The notes: generated by a model from the letters alone, not told the origin. A DNA stretch of 49,038 nt from an uncultured Chlorobiaceae bacterium (GCA_903869365.1 CAIPYV010000119.1:1-49038); one strand, 5' to 3'. Shown: positions 27,895 to 38,254, counted from the first letter of the stretch. Numbers and translations: made by a program.

Positions 27895-29601
27895 ATGCTT
27901 TTCAGCCTTTATATCAAAAATTACGCCCTTATCCAGGAACTAACGGTTGAGTTCACCCCTGGATTGACCATTATTACTGGTGAGACCGGCGCAGGAAAGT
28001 CTGTTCTTATAGGAGCACTGAATATGGTTCTTGGTGAACGGGCCAGCAGCGATTTTGTAAGGTCGGGCTCAACTAAAGCTGTTATTGAAGCGGTACTCAA
28101 AGATGTTCACTCTGAAAAGATCGATTGCCTTCTGAATACGACAGAGATAGAAACAACATCAGAACTCATTCTCCGCAGGGAACTCTCAACGAGCGGCCAA
28201 TCCCGCTGTTTCATCAACGATACACCAAGCTCGGTATCACTCCTTAAACAGGTTGGAGATGTCATTATTGACCTGCACGGACAGCATGAGCACCAGATGC
28301 TGCTGAATACCGATACGCACGAAACCCTGCTTGATGATTTCGCACGGTGCACACCCGAAGTAACCGCATATAAAGCTTCCCGTTCAGAGCTTCAGAAACT
28401 GCAGCAGCAGCTGAACAAACTTAAAAAAGAGGCTTCTGACATCCACGAGAAAAAAGAGATGGTGGAGTTCCAGTTGAACGAGATCAACCTGTTGGACCTT
28501 ATCAGTGGAGAAGATGAGACGATTGAGACCGAAATAACCTTGCTTGAAAATGCAGAAGCACTTTTCAGTCTCAGCACATCCCTGAGCGAACTGCTTTACG
28601 ACAGCGAGCACTCCGTTTATTCATCAATAGCTTTGGGAGTGCAGCTCCTCGAAAAACTTGCCATTATTGACAAACGCTTTGAGATCCATCTTGAAGAAAC
28701 GCGTACGGCAAAAAGTATCATCGATGAACTTGCCCGATTCACCCGCAGTTACCAGTCAGATGTGGATTTTAACCCGGGCAGACTCGATTTTCTGCGGGAA
28801 CGCCAGCTCAAACTCCAACGTATCTGTAAAAAATACGGACGCACCTTCTCCGGGCTGATTGATCTGCGGAACGAGCTTGACGCCAAGATCGCGCTTGAAG
28901 ACAACCTTGATGAAGAGATCAGCCGTACCGATCAGCACATCACCCTGCAGAAAGCAGAGCTGTCAAAACTTGCTGAAACTCTGTCAGGAAAACGGCATCA
29001 AGCGGCACAGCTCCTTGAAACCGTTATACAGCAGCAGTTGGCAGAGCTCGGTATACCGAACGCCACCTTTATCGTCAGCATAGCGCATGAAGAAGAGAGT
29101 GAAGGTGACATATCAATCGAAGGAAAAAAATTTTCCGCATTCAGCAGCGGTTTTGATCGGATTGAATTTCTTATTTCAGCCAATCTCGGTGAAAAACCAA
29201 GACCACTGGAAAAAGTAGCATCCGGCGGTGAAATTTCAAGAATCATGCTCGCTATGAAAAGCGCCCTGGCTGGATCAGACAAGCTCCCGATCCTTATTTT
29301 TGATGAAATTGATACCGGTATCAGCGGCCGTGTGGCAGAAGCCGTCGGCAAAAGCCTGAAAAAACTTTCACGCCTGCATCAAATCATAGCCATTACCCAT
29401 CTCCCGCAAATCGCCGCCATGGCTGATCTGCACCTTCAGGTTCAAAAATCTCTGCAGAACGACAGAACGGTTACCGAAGTAACCACTCTTGACCATGCAA
29501 GCCGTCTGGAGGCCATTGCCGGACTCATCAGCGGAAAGGAAAATTCAACTTCATCCCTCAATCTCGCCGCCGAACTTGTTGCTGCCGCTGAATCCGTTTA
29601 G
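27895..29601 (+). CDS. recN: DNA repair protein RecN
   Basis: This SMC-like ATPase of 568 residues acts in double-strand-break repair. The head has Walker A in TIITGETGAGKSVLIGALN (near residues 28-42). A long coiled-coil arm follows (about 155-365, rich in Glu, Lys, Leu and Gln). The C-terminal head part carries the ABC signature KVASGGEISRIMLAMK and Walker B PILIFDEIDTGISG, then ITHLPQIAAMAD. Length and order are normal. It stands alone, with a weak hairpin downstream at 29625-29642. Confidence 0.96.
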   Translation: MLFSLYIKNYALIQELTVEFTPGLTIITGETGAGKSVLIGALNMVLGERASSDFVRSGSTKAVIEAVLKDVHSEKIDCLLNTTEIETTSELILRRELSTSGQSRCFINDTPSSVSLLKQVGDVIIDLHGQHEHQMLLNTDTHETLLDDFARCTPEVTAYKASRSELQKLQQQLNKLKKEASDIHEKKEMVEFQLNEINLLDLISGEDETIETEITLLENAEALFSLSTSLSELLYDSEHSVYSSIALGVQLLEKLAIIDKRFEIHLEETRTAKSIIDELARFTRSYQSDVDFNPGRLDFLRERQLKLQRICKKYGRTFSGLIDLRNELDAKIALEDNLDEEISRTDQHITLQKAELSKLAETLSGKRHQAAQLLETVIQQQLAELGIPNATFIVSIAHEEESEGDISIEGKKFSAFSSGFDRIEFLISANLGEKPRPLEKVASGGEISRIMLAMKSALAGSDKLPILIFDEIDTGISGRVAEAVGKSLKKLSRLHQIIAITHLPQIAAMADLHLQVQKSLQNDRTVTEVTTLDHASRLEAIAGLISGKENSTSSLNLAAELVAAAESV

Positions 29602-29624
29602 AACCTCAGAACGGTCACTTCAAT

Positions 29625-29642
29625 GATCGGACAACCGATTTT
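29625..29642 (+). terminator. Possible weak terminator after recN
   Basis: A 5-bp stem ATCGG / CCGAT with an ACAA loop (one extra G-U pair) ends in four T, 24 nt past the recN stop. It is short but correctly placed. Confidence 0.4.
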
Positions 29643-30060
29643 AAGATCCATCTTGCGGAAACCTGTATGGCACAAAGTATTATGATAGTGTAGCCACAAA
29701 TCTTTTTATTTATTACTCTTATCAAATACAGGACAGTTACCTTTGAGCATATTTAAAAACAGTTTGAGAATCTTCAACGGTTAAACTTACGCGTCACCAT
29801 TTCTTTTTGATCTTGATTGTAAATATTTTATCTCTCGATGTGCGCTTCTCAAGGGGGAAAACAATAATAAATTCGTTCAGACATCATCCAGAACCATTAT
29901 CCTTGAAAAAGAATTGAAAAAATCGGGGAAAGATGAGGGATAAGGATTGATGTTCTAATGTTGAAATTCTCTGTATATTCTCATGAGAACGACAAAAGAG
30001 CTGTCAACGAGTTCTTCGATGAGAAGTACAACGACTTTCAATAACAAGGGATAAACAAGT
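29643..30060. other. Long gap between recN and dapA, no supported gene
   Basis: With the hairpin before it, this is the longest gene-free stretch in the window (459 nt in all between recN and dapA). No tRNA, tmRNA or RNase P pattern was recognised. A ribosome-site-like AAGGGGG lies near 29850 without a usable start codon. An open frame of about 45 codons with protein-like composition (ending TIILEKELKKSGKDEG) runs from about 29785 to 29930 but lacks a start. It could be a decayed gene. The dapA leader begins somewhere within. Confidence 0.5.
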
Positions 30061-30951
30061 ATGTCCAGACGATACATTTCAGGATCCGCCGTTGCTTTGG
30101 TAACACCGTTCAGGCAGGACAGATCCATTGATACCGATGCTTTACGGAGACTGGTACAGTTTCATATCGAAGCAGGAACCGATATCATCATACCCTGCGG
30201 TACAACGGGTGAATCGCCCACCCTTACAGGTGATGAACAGTTTGAAATTATCCGCACGGTCAGGGATGAGGCCGATGGAAAAATAATGATAGCCGCAGGT
30301 GCCGGTACCAACTCGACAGCACATGCCGTTGAGCTGGCACAAAACGCCATAAAAGCAGGCGCTGCAGCACTTCTTTCTGTAGCACCCTATTACAACAAAC
30401 CTTCGCAGGAGGGAATCTACCAGCATTACAGGCATATAGCGGAAGCTGTCCCGGTACCGATTATTATCTACAATGTTCCGGGAAGAACAGGATGCAATGT
30501 TGCTGCGTCTACCATTCTCAGATTAGCCCGTGATTTTGAAAACATTGCAGCTGTCAAGGAGGCATCAGACAATTTTACACAGATCGCGGAGCTTCTTGAA
30601 GAACGTCCGGACAATTTTTCGGTGCTGACCGGTGAAGATCCGCTGATTCTGCCGTTTATAGCTATGGGTGGGGATGGCGTTATTTCTGTTGCGGCAAACG
30701 AGATCCCCTCTCAGGTCAAAAGGCTGGTTGAGGCTGTCAAGCGGGGAGATCTGGCAGAGGCACGGACAATAAACAGCACTTACCGCAAACTTTTCCGACT
30801 GAACTTTATCGAGAGTAATCCGGTACCCGTAAAATATGTTCTTGCCCAGATGGGCATGATTGAGGAGATCTACAGGCTGCCGCTTGTATCGCTGTCAGCC
30901 GAAAACAAGGCTCGTCTTGACAAGGAGATGGAGTCCCTGGGGCTTATATGA
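30061..30951 (+). CDS. dapA: 4-hydroxy-tetrahydrodipicolinate synthase
   Basis: This 296-residue aldolase-type enzyme condenses pyruvate with aspartate semialdehyde, the first committed step to lysine and diaminopimelate for the cell wall. The Schiff-base lysine is K166 in [10 protein letters not shown], and the catalytic tyrosine is Y137 in [10 protein letters not shown]. The substrate loop [12 protein letters not shown] is present. The stop overlaps the 3' end of gcvPA on the other strand by 8 nt. A ribosome site AAGGGA lies 11 nt before the ATG. Confidence 0.97.
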   Translation: MSRRYISGSAVALVTPFRQDRSIDTDALRRLVQFHIEAGTDIIIPCGTTGESPTLTGDEQFEIIRTVRDEADGKIMIAAGAGTNSTAHAVELAQNAIKAGAAALLSVAPYYNKPSQEGIYQHYRHIAEAVPVPIIIYNVPGRTGCNVAASTILRLARDFENIAAVKEASDNFTQIAELLEERPDNFSVLTGEDPLILPFIAMGGDGVISVAANEIPSQVKRLVEAVKRGDLAEARTINSTYRKLFRLNFIESNPVPVKYVLAQMGMIEEIYRLPLVSLSAENKARLDKEMESLGLI

Positions 30952-32278
30952 TAGCCCCAAGGTTTTCAGCAAAACTGTCAAGTTCCTGTCGTGTCCGCTT
31001 TTCCGTGACGGCAACAAGCAGACCGGTTTCATCATGCGCAGCAAGATCGTAACCAGCAAACACCTTCTTTTCCAGCATCGCGGCAATCACTGCTGCGGCT
31101 GGAACAGGAGTCTCAACCACAAACTCACGGAAAAAAGGTGACGTGTACTTCAGGGAAAATCCCGGAATTTCGGAAATTTTTCCCGCCAGATAGTGTGCCT
31201 TCTGTGCGGATTGTGCCGCAACCTCCCGAATACCCTCTTTGCCGAGCAATGAAAGATAGACTGCCGCCTGAAGGGCGTTCAATGCCTGATTACTGCAGAT
31301 GTTCGACGTAGCTTTTTCACGACGGATATGCTGTTCGCGGGTCTGGAGTGTAAGAATAAAACCATCCTCGCCATCCCTGTCTTTTGTCATCCCTACCAGA
31401 CGGCCGGGAATCTTGCGGACAAGCTGTTGTTTCACGGTAAATATTCCGAGGTATGGCCCACCGAAATTCTGAGCATTACCCAGCGGCTGACCTTCACCAA
31501 CCGCTATATCAGCTCCGTAACTGCCAGGAGCAGCCAGTACACCAAGAGAGAGAGGATCGGCTGACACAATAAAAAGTGCTCCCTGAGCATGAGCAACATC
31601 GCGTATAGCCTCAACCTCTTCCAGACAGCCATAGAAATTTGGCTGCTGAACGACGACTGCGGCCACACTGCCGGTGACAATTTCTTTTAAAGAAAAGATA
31701 CTGCCGACACCATCTTCAAGAGTATTCTGTATAACGGCAGTGTGACCTGAAGCCTCAAGATAGGTCTTCAGAACAGAACTGTTATATGGATGAAGCTTTC
31801 CGGCTACCACAACCTGACCCCGCCCTGTAACATTCATCGCCATCAGTACTGCTTCAGCGAGAGCTGTGGCCCCGTCATACATTGACGCATTGGTGACATC
31901 CATCTCATAAAGACGGCATATAAGACTCTGGTATTCATATATCGCCTGCAGAGTACCCTGAGATACCTCTGCCTGATAAGGCGTGTATGCCGTATAGAAC
32001 TCACTGCGGGACGCAAGAGTCTTGATGGCTACAGGAATAAAATGATCGTATGCCCCTCCACCCAGAAAGCTGACATAATCGGAGGTGCTCCGGTTAGCGG
32101 AGGCAAGACCCTCAAGGAGCTTCCGAACCTGAAGTTCATCCAAAGCAGGAAAAACATCAAGGGCTTTTTTCAGGCGAATCTCCTGAGGAATGTCGGCAAT
32201 AAGTTCCTCAAAAGAGCCTGCACCAATTGCCCGAAGCATCTCCTCCCGTTCGCTGGCGGTATTGACGATGAATGGCAT
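30944..32278 (-). CDS. gcvPA: Glycine dehydrogenase (decarboxylating) subunit 1
   Basis: This 444-residue protein is the alpha half of the two-subunit P protein, which decarboxylates glycine and passes the aminomethyl group to the lipoyl arm of GcvH. Visible family parts are [19 protein letters not shown], the [12 protein letters not shown] segment, [20 protein letters not shown], and the PLP-region loop [16 protein letters not shown]. The PLP lysine belongs to the other subunit (gcvPB), which is not in the window. It follows gcvH after 2 nt, so the two form an operon. gcvT is also absent nearby. Its 3' end overlaps dapA by 8 nt. Confidence 0.95.
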   Translation of the reverse strand: MPFIVNTASEREEMLRAIGAGSFEELIADIPQEIRLKKALDVFPALDELQVRKLLEGLASANRSTSDYVSFLGGGAYDHFIPVAIKTLASRSEFYTAYTPYQAEVSQGTLQAIYEYQSLICRLYEMDVTNASMYDGATALAEAVLMAMNVTGRGQVVVAGKLHPYNSSVLKTYLEASGHTAVIQNTLEDGVGSIFSLKEIVTGSVAAVVVQQPNFYGCLEEVEAIRDVAHAQGALFIVSADPLSLGVLAAPGSYGADIAVGEGQPLGNAQNFGGPYLGIFTVKQQLVRKIPGRLVGMTKDRDGEDGFILTLQTREQHIRREKATSNICSNQALNALQAAVYLSLLGKEGIREVAAQSAQKAHYLAGKISEIPGFSLKYTSPFFREFVVETPVPAAAVIAAMLEKKVFAGYDLAAHDETGLLVAVTEKRTRQELDSFAENLGAII

Positions 32279-32280
32279 AG

Positions 32281-32664
32281 TTACTCTCCTGTGAGCTGAC
32301 GGTATGCCGTCGCGTCAAGCAATGCGTTGACCTCTTCCGGATTCTCAACCTTTATCCTGACCAGCCAGCCGTTGCTGTAGGGGTCCTGATTAACAATTTC
32401 TGCATTGTCAAGTTGCGTATTCACTTCAAGTATTTCACCGGCAACCGGTGCAAAAAGATCGGCGACGGTTTTGACGGCCTCAACAGTACCGAACACCTCA
32501 TGCTCTTTCAGCTTTGTTCCGGCAGATTTCAGCTCAACAAAGACAATATCGCCAAGCTCTGACTGAGCAAAGTCAGTAATGCCGACCAGTGCGGTACTGC
32601 CGTCTTCAAGCAGTTTAATCCATTCATGGTCTTTGGTATAACGAAGATCTTCAGGGATAGTCAT
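32281..32664 (-). CDS. gcvH: Glycine cleavage system H protein
   Basis: This 127-residue lipoyl carrier shuttles the aminomethyl group between the P, T and L proteins. The lipoylated lysine is K65 in [16 protein letters not shown], set in the beta-hairpin typical of the family. The opening [10 protein letters not shown] and [11 protein letters not shown] are also characteristic. It is the first gene of gcvH-gcvPA. The L protein could be the dihydrolipoyl dehydrogenase at 45.5 kb, though a second copy elsewhere is possible. No glycine riboswitch was seen in the 138 nt before it. Confidence 0.96.
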   Translation of the reverse strand: MTIPEDLRYTKDHEWIKLLEDGSTALVGITDFAQSELGDIVFVELKSAGTKLKEHEVFGTVEAVKTVADLFAPVAGEILEVNTQLDNAEIVNQDPYSNGWLVRIKVENPEEVNALLDATAYRQLTGE

Positions 32665-32765
32665 GACAGAGAGAGATGGTGTGTTATTTGAGTTGCGATA
32701 GTAGTAACTGAACAGTGATAAACAAGGTACTATTTTTTTTCAAAGAGCTGAAAAATGCATGCATA

Positions 32766-32804
32766 AAAACCCCGTCAAATCATTGAGGGCCAGCAGAGGG
32801 GGTT
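32766..32804 (-). terminator. Terminator-like hairpin after rlmB
   Basis: On the minus strand AACCCC and GGGGTT pair around a long loop of about 25 nt and run into TTTTTA. The first arm overlaps the rlmB stop codon. The long loop makes it weaker than the other terminators here. Confidence 0.5.
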
Positions 32805-33549
32805 ATCCAAGCCGCTGTCTCATGGCTTCATAGAGAAGTACTCCTGCCGTTACACTCACATTGAGGGATTCCACACAACCAGCCATTGGAATGCGGACAA
32901 CATGATCGCAGAACTCCAGCGCTTCAGGAGCCAGACCGCTCCCCTCCATGCCAAGCACAATCGCCGTAGATTTTTTCATGTCTGCATCAGTATAATTAAG
33001 CTCTGCATCCATATCGGCAGCTATAATCTGAACGTGCTGCAGATGCAGAAATTCCAGGGCACGCACAAGGCTTTTCACCTTGCAGACTCTCATGTGAGAT
33101 AGTGCACCGGCAGATGCCTTATGAACAACGGCGTTTACGGGTGAACCCTTCCCTTCAACCAGCACAACGGCATCGGCAGCCACAGCTTCAGCTGTTCGGA
33201 TAATAGCTCCGATATTGTGAGGATCATCGAGGCCCTGCAACACCACAAAAAGAGGATAGGTATTGCGGGGACTTTGGAGCACCTCCTCCAGCGAGTAATA
33301 GGTAACAGAGCTGATAAGCGCGCAAACACCCTGGTGCTTTGTCGTTCCGGCAATAAGGGAAAGTTTTTCAAGCCGGGCTTTGCCGCTTACAAGCTTCAGC
33401 CTCCGGGCAGTAATAACAATTTCCTTCAGCTTCGGATGAGAGGTATTAAACTGAAAATAAATCTTCTCAATGCTCTCCGGTTTTTGCTGGAGAAGCTCAA
33501 GAACGGCATTCCTGCCATAAACAATGTTTTCGGAATGTTCCGCGTCCAT
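32803..33549 (-). CDS. rlmB: rRNA/tRNA 2'-O-ribose methyltransferase, TrmH/SpoU family (RlmB-like)
   Basis: This 248-residue SAM-dependent enzyme of the knotted SPOUT fold is closest in layout to RlmB, which methylates G2251 of 23S rRNA. An N-terminal L30e-like substrate-binding domain (about 1-75, IVYGRNAVLELLQ) precedes the catalytic domain. That domain carries the three SpoU motifs: DDPHNIGAIIRTAEA, IVLGMEGSGL and IPMAGCVESLNVSVTAGVLL. The exact nucleotide target is inferred from family layout. The gene is alone, with 252 nt between its start and divergent nifJ. Confidence 0.9.
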   Translation of the reverse strand: MDAEHSENIVYGRNAVLELLQQKPESIEKIYFQFNTSHPKLKEIVITARRLKLVSGKARLEKLSLIAGTTKHQGVCALISSVTYYSLEEVLQSPRNTYPLFVVLQGLDDPHNIGAIIRTAEAVAADAVVLVEGKGSPVNAVVHKASAGALSHMRVCKVKSLVRALEFLHLQHVQIIAADMDAELNYTDADMKKSTAIVLGMEGSGLAPEALEFCDHVVRIPMAGCVESLNVSVTAGVLLYEAMRQRLG

Positions 33550-33801
33550 AAAACCTCTTTTCCTTATCTAAGTATTAAGAATAGCAAAGGATACTGCTGA
33601 TGCTCACTGTCAGCGCGCTCTGTACATAAAAACCGGAATCTAATTAAATTTATCAAAAATCATTTTTTTTAATATCTTTTAAGTCACCTCGATTTGATTT
33701 CTCTGACTATGATAGGAACTCTTTAGCTCTATCGTGGTGTTACACATCAGTGCCCGGCACGTTACTAATTCATCAATACAAAATCAAGTGAGACTGCCAG
33801 T

Positions 33802-36800
33802 ATGACCCGGACTTATAAAACAATGGAGGGAAATGAAGCCTTGGCTCATGTCTCTTATCGTACCAGTGAAGTTATCTGTATCTACCCGATTACTCCGGCA
33901 TCGCCGATGGGTGAATATTCTGATGCATGGGCAGCCCAAGGAAAAAAGAACATTTGGGGAACAATTCCCAAAATTGATGAATTACAGAGCGAGGCTGGAG
34001 CAGCAGCTGCAGTGCATGGTGCTTTGCAGACCGGTGCATTGACAACAACCTTCACCGCATCGCAGGGCCTTCTGCTGATGATTCCGAATATGTATAAAAT
34101 TGCCGGGGAACTGACCCCTTGCGTCATACACGTTTCGGCTCGCGCACTGGCGGGACAGGCACTCTCGATCTTCGGTGACCATGGCGATGTCATGTCTGTC
34201 CGTGGGACAGGCTTTGCCCTGCTTGCATCAAGTTCCGTTCAGGAGGTCATGGATCTGGGACTTATTTCCGCTGCCGCAACACTTGAATCAAGGGTTCCAT
34301 TTCTTCATTTCTTCGACGGGTTCAGAACCTCTCATGAGATTGCTAAAATCGAGATCGTTTCTGATGATATCATAAAAGCTATGATAAGCGATGAGCTCGT
34401 TATAGCGCACCGCAACCGCCGCATGAGCCCTGACGCTCCAGTCCTCCGCGGAACATCGCAGAATCCTGACGTTTATTTTCAGGGAAGAGAAACGGTCAAC
34501 AGCTATTACAATGCATGCCCAGAAATCACTCAACGATTGATGGACAAATTTGGTGATCTAACGGGACGTTACTATAAACTCTACCAGTACTATGGTGCGG
34601 CGGATGCTGATCGCGTTATTGTGATGATGGGATCTGGTGTTGAAGCTGCACGTGAAACCGCTGAATATCTCAACCAGCAAGGCGAAAAAGTTGGCGTCAT
34701 TCATGCCCGCATGTTCCGCCCGTTTGATATCGAAAGATTTGTCGGAGCATTACCGGCAACAGTCAAATCTGTTTCCGTTCTTGACCGGGTCAAGGAACCT
34801 GGAAGTGCAGGCGAACCGCTCTATCTTGACGTTGTCAATGCACTGCTTGAAGGTGTACAGAATGGGTTGCTCAAATCCCTGCCGAATATTACCGGCGGCA
34901 GATATGGCCTCTCTTCCAAAGAATTTACGCCGGCAATGGTCAAGTCTGTTTACGACAACATGGCGTTGGCAAAACCAAAAAATCATTTCACCATAGGCAT
35001 TAATGACGATGTTACCCATACAAGCCTTGAGTTTGATCGTTCCCTCTCTATAGAACCGGATGAGATGTTCCGTGCTCTTTTTTACGGTCTTGGATCGGAC
35101 GGAACAGTCGGTGCAAATAAAAACAGCATCAAGATTATCGGTGAAAAAACGGATAACTATGCACAGGGATATTTCGTCTACGACTCTAAAAAAGCCGGTT
35201 CAATCACCACGTCTCACCTGCGCTTCGGCCCGCACGAAATTCGCTCGACCTACCTGATCACTGAAGCCCAGTTTATCGGCTGTCATCACTGGATTTTTCT
35301 TGAGATGATTGACCTCCTTAAAAATCTCAAGAAAGGAGGTACACTGCTTCTGAATACACCGTATGCGCCCGAAGATCTCTGGGACAAACTGCCAAAAGTT
35401 GTTCAGGAGCACCTGATTAAGAAAGAGGCGAAGCTCTACACCATCGATGCCTATATTGTCGCTCATCACAGCGGCATGGGCCAGCGCATCAACACCATTA
35501 TGCAGGCCTGCTTTTTTGCTATTTCCGGAGTCCTGCCCCGCGAAGAGGCAATTGAACAGATTAAAAACGCCATCAGAGAGACTTATGGCAAAAAGGGTGA
35601 TGAGGTGGTCAAGCAGAATATACAGGCTGTCGACGACACGCTCTCCAACCTGCATCAGGTAACCATCGGCTCTGTTGCTGACAGCAAAAAAGAACTTCGA
35701 CAGCCTATTGTCGGTGAAGCCTCTGATTTTGTCTGTAATGTACTGGCAAAAATCATTTCCGGAGAAGGAGACGACATTCCAGTCAGCGATCTGCCAGCCG
35801 ACGGCACCTACCCGACTGGAACTTCAAAATTTGAAAAACGTAACCTTGCCGACGAAATTCCGGTTTGGGAACCAGATCTTTGTATACAGTGCGCTAAATG
35901 CTCAATGGCTTGTCCCCATGCCGTTATCCGTGCCAAGGTCTATGACCAAAAATATATTGAAAACGCACCACGGACATTTAAATCCATAGAAGCCAAGGGT
36001 GCAAGTTGGGATGGTATGAAATACACCATTCAGATTGCACCTGAAGACTGTACTGGATGTGAAATCTGCGTACATGTCTGCCCGGGAAGGGATAAAGCCA
36101 ACCATGAAAGAAAAGCTCTGAATATGAAACCTCAGCTGCCACTGAGGGATACAGAGGTAGACAACTGGAACTATTATCTCAATATTCCGGAATTTGACCG
36201 GAACAAAATCAATACAAAGCTGATCAAGGAACAGCAGCTTCAGGTTCCACTGTTTGAGTTTTCAGGAGCATGCTCCGGCTGCGGTGAAACACCGTACGTC
36301 AAACTCATGACACAGCTCTTCGGCGACCGTCTTGTTGTAGGTAATGCCACCGGCTGTTCATCAATCTACGGAGGTAACCTCCCGACAACTCCTTATACCA
36401 CCAATGCAGATGGTCGGGGTCCTACCTGGTCGAATTCGCTCTTCGAAGATACTGCGGAATTTGCACTTGGCTTTAGAATTTCCATTGATAAACAGCGTGA
36501 GTATGCTTGCGAACTGCTGAAAAGAGTCTCTTCTGAGATAGGTGATCCGCTCACAACAGATATCCTTGAGGCACTGGAACTCAGTGAACCGGAAATTTTT
36601 GAACAGCGAACAAGGGTTGCCATTCTGAAGGAGAAGCTTCGTCATATCAACTCTTCTGATGCCAGAAATCTGCTTTCAGTAGCCGATATGCTGGTAAAAA
36701 AGAGTGTCTGGGGAGTCGGTGGTGATGGCTGGGCCTATGACATTGGTTATGGCGGCGTTGACCATATAACGGCAGGAAACAAAAATATCAACCTTCTGGT

Positions 36801-37353
36801 GCTCGATACGGAGGTCTATTCCAATACGGGAGGACAGGCATCCAAAGCAACACCGAAAGCAGCAGTAGCTAAATTCGCTGCCGCTGGCCGCACAGCGACT
36901 AAAAAAGATCTCGGTATGATCTCCATGTCCTACGGAACGGCCTATGTTGCCTCTGTTGCTCTTGGGGCCCGTGACGACCAGACGCTGAAAGCATTCCTTG
37001 AAGCCGAGGCATATAACGGTCCATCCATCATCATTGCCTATTCACACTGTATTGCCCACGGTATAAACATGTCCACGGCATTCGATAATCAGAAAGCTGC
37101 AGTTGATTCCGGGCACTGGATACTCTACCGCTATAATCCTCAACGCTTGCTGGAAGGGAAAAATCCGCTTATTCTCGATTCGAAAAAGCCAAAAATTCCG
37201 GTTGCGAATTTTCTTGATATGGAAAACCGTTTCAGAATGCTCAAAAAGAGCCACCCCGCTCTTGCCGATGAGTATTACACGGCTATCCAGAAAGAGGTCG
37301 ATGCACGGTGGGCTCATTATGAATACCTGGCGGCACGTACCACATTCAGCTGA
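33802..37353 (+). CDS. nifJ: Pyruvate:ferredoxin (flavodoxin) oxidoreductase, single-chain
   Basis: This 1183-residue enzyme interconverts pyruvate with acetyl-CoA, CO2 and two low-potential electrons. In green sulfur bacteria it runs in the carboxylating direction with reduced ferredoxin. Domains in order are the pyrimidine-binding domain (TYKTMEGNEALAHVSYR; YPITPASPMGEY), the domain II/III core, a two-[4Fe-4S] ferredoxin-like domain (C694, C697, C700, C704 and C750, C753, C756, C760), and the TPP-pyrophosphate domain. The last carries CSGCGE (C824, C827) and NATGCSSIYGG for the proximal cluster, GDGWAYDIGYGG and NTGGQASKATP. All cluster cysteines are present. It is monocistronic, ending at a strong hairpin. 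Confidence 0.97.
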   Translation: MTRTYKTMEGNEALAHVSYRTSEVICIYPITPASPMGEYSDAWAAQGKKNIWGTIPKIDELQSEAGAAAAVHGALQTGALTTTFTASQGLLLMIPNMYKIAGELTPCVIHVSARALAGQALSIFGDHGDVMSVRGTGFALLASSSVQEVMDLGLISAAATLESRVPFLHFFDGFRTSHEIAKIEIVSDDIIKAMISDELVIAHRNRRMSPDAPVLRGTSQNPDVYFQGRETVNSYYNACPEITQRLMDKFGDLTGRYYKLYQYYGAADADRVIVMMGSGVEAARETAEYLNQQGEKVGVIHARMFRPFDIERFVGALPATVKSVSVLDRVKEPGSAGEPLYLDVVNALLEGVQNGLLKSLPNITGGRYGLSSKEFTPAMVKSVYDNMALAKPKNHFTIGINDDVTHTSLEFDRSLSIEPDEMFRALFYGLGSDGTVGANKNSIKIIGEKTDNYAQGYFVYDSKKAGSITTSHLRFGPHEIRSTYLITEAQFIGCHHWIFLEMIDLLKNLKKGGTLLLNTPYAPEDLWDKLPKVVQEHLIKKEAKLYTIDAYIVAHHSGMGQRINTIMQACFFAISGVLPREEAIEQIKNAIRETYGKKGDEVVKQNIQAVDDTLSNLHQVTIGSVADSKKELRQPIVGEASDFVCNVLAKIISGEGDDIPVSDLPADGTYPTGTSKFEKRNLADEIPVWEPDLCIQCAKCSMACPHAVIRAKVYDQKYIENAPRTFKSIEAKGASWDGMKYTIQIAPEDCTGCEICVHVCPGRDKANHERKALNMKPQLPLRDTEVDNWNYYLNIPEFDRNKINTKLIKEQQLQVPLFEFSGACSGCGETPYVKLMTQLFGDRLVVGNATGCSSIYGGNLPTTPYTTNADGRGPTWSNSLFEDTAEFALGFRISIDKQREYACELLKRVSSEIGDPLTTDILEALELSEPEIFEQRTRVAILKEKLRHINSSDARNLLSVADMLVKKSVWGVGGDGWAYDIGYGGVDHITAGNKNINLLVLDTEVYSNTGGQASKATPKAAVAKFAAAGRTATKKDLGMISMSYGTAYVASVALGARDDQTLKAFLEAEAYNGPSIIIAYSHCIAHGINMSTAFDNQKAAVDSGHWILYRYNPQRLLEGKNPLILDSKKPKIPVANFLDMENRFRMLKKSHPALADEYYTAIQKEVDARWAHYEYLAARTTFS

Positions 37354-37382
37354 GGAACAAAAGTTCAAATAAAAAATCCAAT

Positions 37383-37414
37383 AAAAAAACGGCGATCATC
37401 ACGCCGTTTTTTTT
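37383..37414 (+). terminator. Intrinsic terminator of nifJ
   Basis: An A-rich run and ACGGCG pair with CGCCGT and a run of eight T across the 7-nt loop ATCATCA. It lies 30 nt past the stop and is the best-formed terminator in the window. Confidence 0.92.
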
Positions 37415-37503
37415 ATTCTTTATCTTCAGTTCCATGGATTCTGAAATTTTGTCTGTTCATCCAGCATATCGCCATGTTTTGGAAACTTTGATGAGGAAAA
37501 GCA

Positions 37504-38229
37504 ATGCATGCAAAAATCATGTTCACATGCAATTTTGAAGATGAGTCTCTCATCATAATTCTTAAAGGAAATCAGTGGTGGCCTACGTTTGACCAGAAAT
37601 CAAGTGACGCACAAAGAATTATTACGGAGATGAAAGATTCTGTGAAAGAAAGTGACATCCCACTTTTTCTGGAAAGTAAAAAATTTGTCCTGTTAAGTGC
37701 TGTCACAGAAACGCACGGAACCTTATCGTTTGAGCTTAATACATGGGTTCTCCGACTTCTTAATCCGAACCTCTCTCTTCTGCAGCTTGACTGCCAGGTG
37801 TTTGTTCATAAGTGCATTAAACACGCCAATCAAATACAACAAACAATAAAATTTTATGATCGACCAGTGCAGCTTGTTGAACGAAATCGAAAAGATCCTA
37901 TAATTGAAGGAAAAATACTTGCCTCTAAAAAAGACCGTCTTTCCTATGCCAGGAAACAGAAAAAAGTTGAGTATAGTATTGGAGTTTTTGGTTTATCAGT
38001 CTTTGTTATTCTTCTGATAGTCACTTATCCATGGCCATTCAGAGATCCGAGTAACCAGGTTGAAATGTGGTTATTCACTATTTTTGAAAAGCTTATCGGC
38101 TCTGTGGCTATTACCGCCTTGATTTCTTACGCACAATTTCATGCATTCTATGCTTCGCTGCATGAAGACTCAATCAAATGGTCAATAGCGGGCGAACCGG
38201 AAAAAAAGGCCATTAAAACACTTCTTTAA
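37504..38229 (+). CDS. Two-TM protein of unknown function
   Basis: This 241-residue protein is not recognised. An N-terminal soluble region (about 1-150) has no clear motif. It opens MHAKIMFTCNFEDESLIIIL and contains FELNTWVLRLLNPNLSLLQLD. A basic linker (KKDRLSYARKQKK) precedes two TM helices (about 157-177 and 190-214) separated by a short Pro-rich loop. A short charged tail follows. The start has a GAGGAAAA ribosome site. The next gene begins 25 nt downstream on the same strand, suggesting a two-gene unit with the ParB/Srx-fold protein. The codons look more AT-rich than in nifJ. Confidence 0.7.
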   Translation: MHAKIMFTCNFEDESLIIILKGNQWWPTFDQKSSDAQRIITEMKDSVKESDIPLFLESKKFVLLSAVTETHGTLSFELNTWVLRLLNPNLSLLQLDCQVFVHKCIKHANQIQQTIKFYDRPVQLVERNRKDPIIEGKILASKKDRLSYARKQKKVEYSIGVFGLSVFVILLIVTYPWPFRDPSNQVEMWLFTIFEKLIGSVAITALISYAQFHAFYASLHEDSIKWSIAGEPEKKAIKTLL

Positions 38230-38254
38230 ACCAATCAGATAAGGAAAAACAACG

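Noticed and set aside
32665-32802. Glycine riboswitch before gcvH
   Set aside because: Only 138 nt of mostly AT-rich sequence; the conserved GGAGAG/CCGAAGG elements are not visible.
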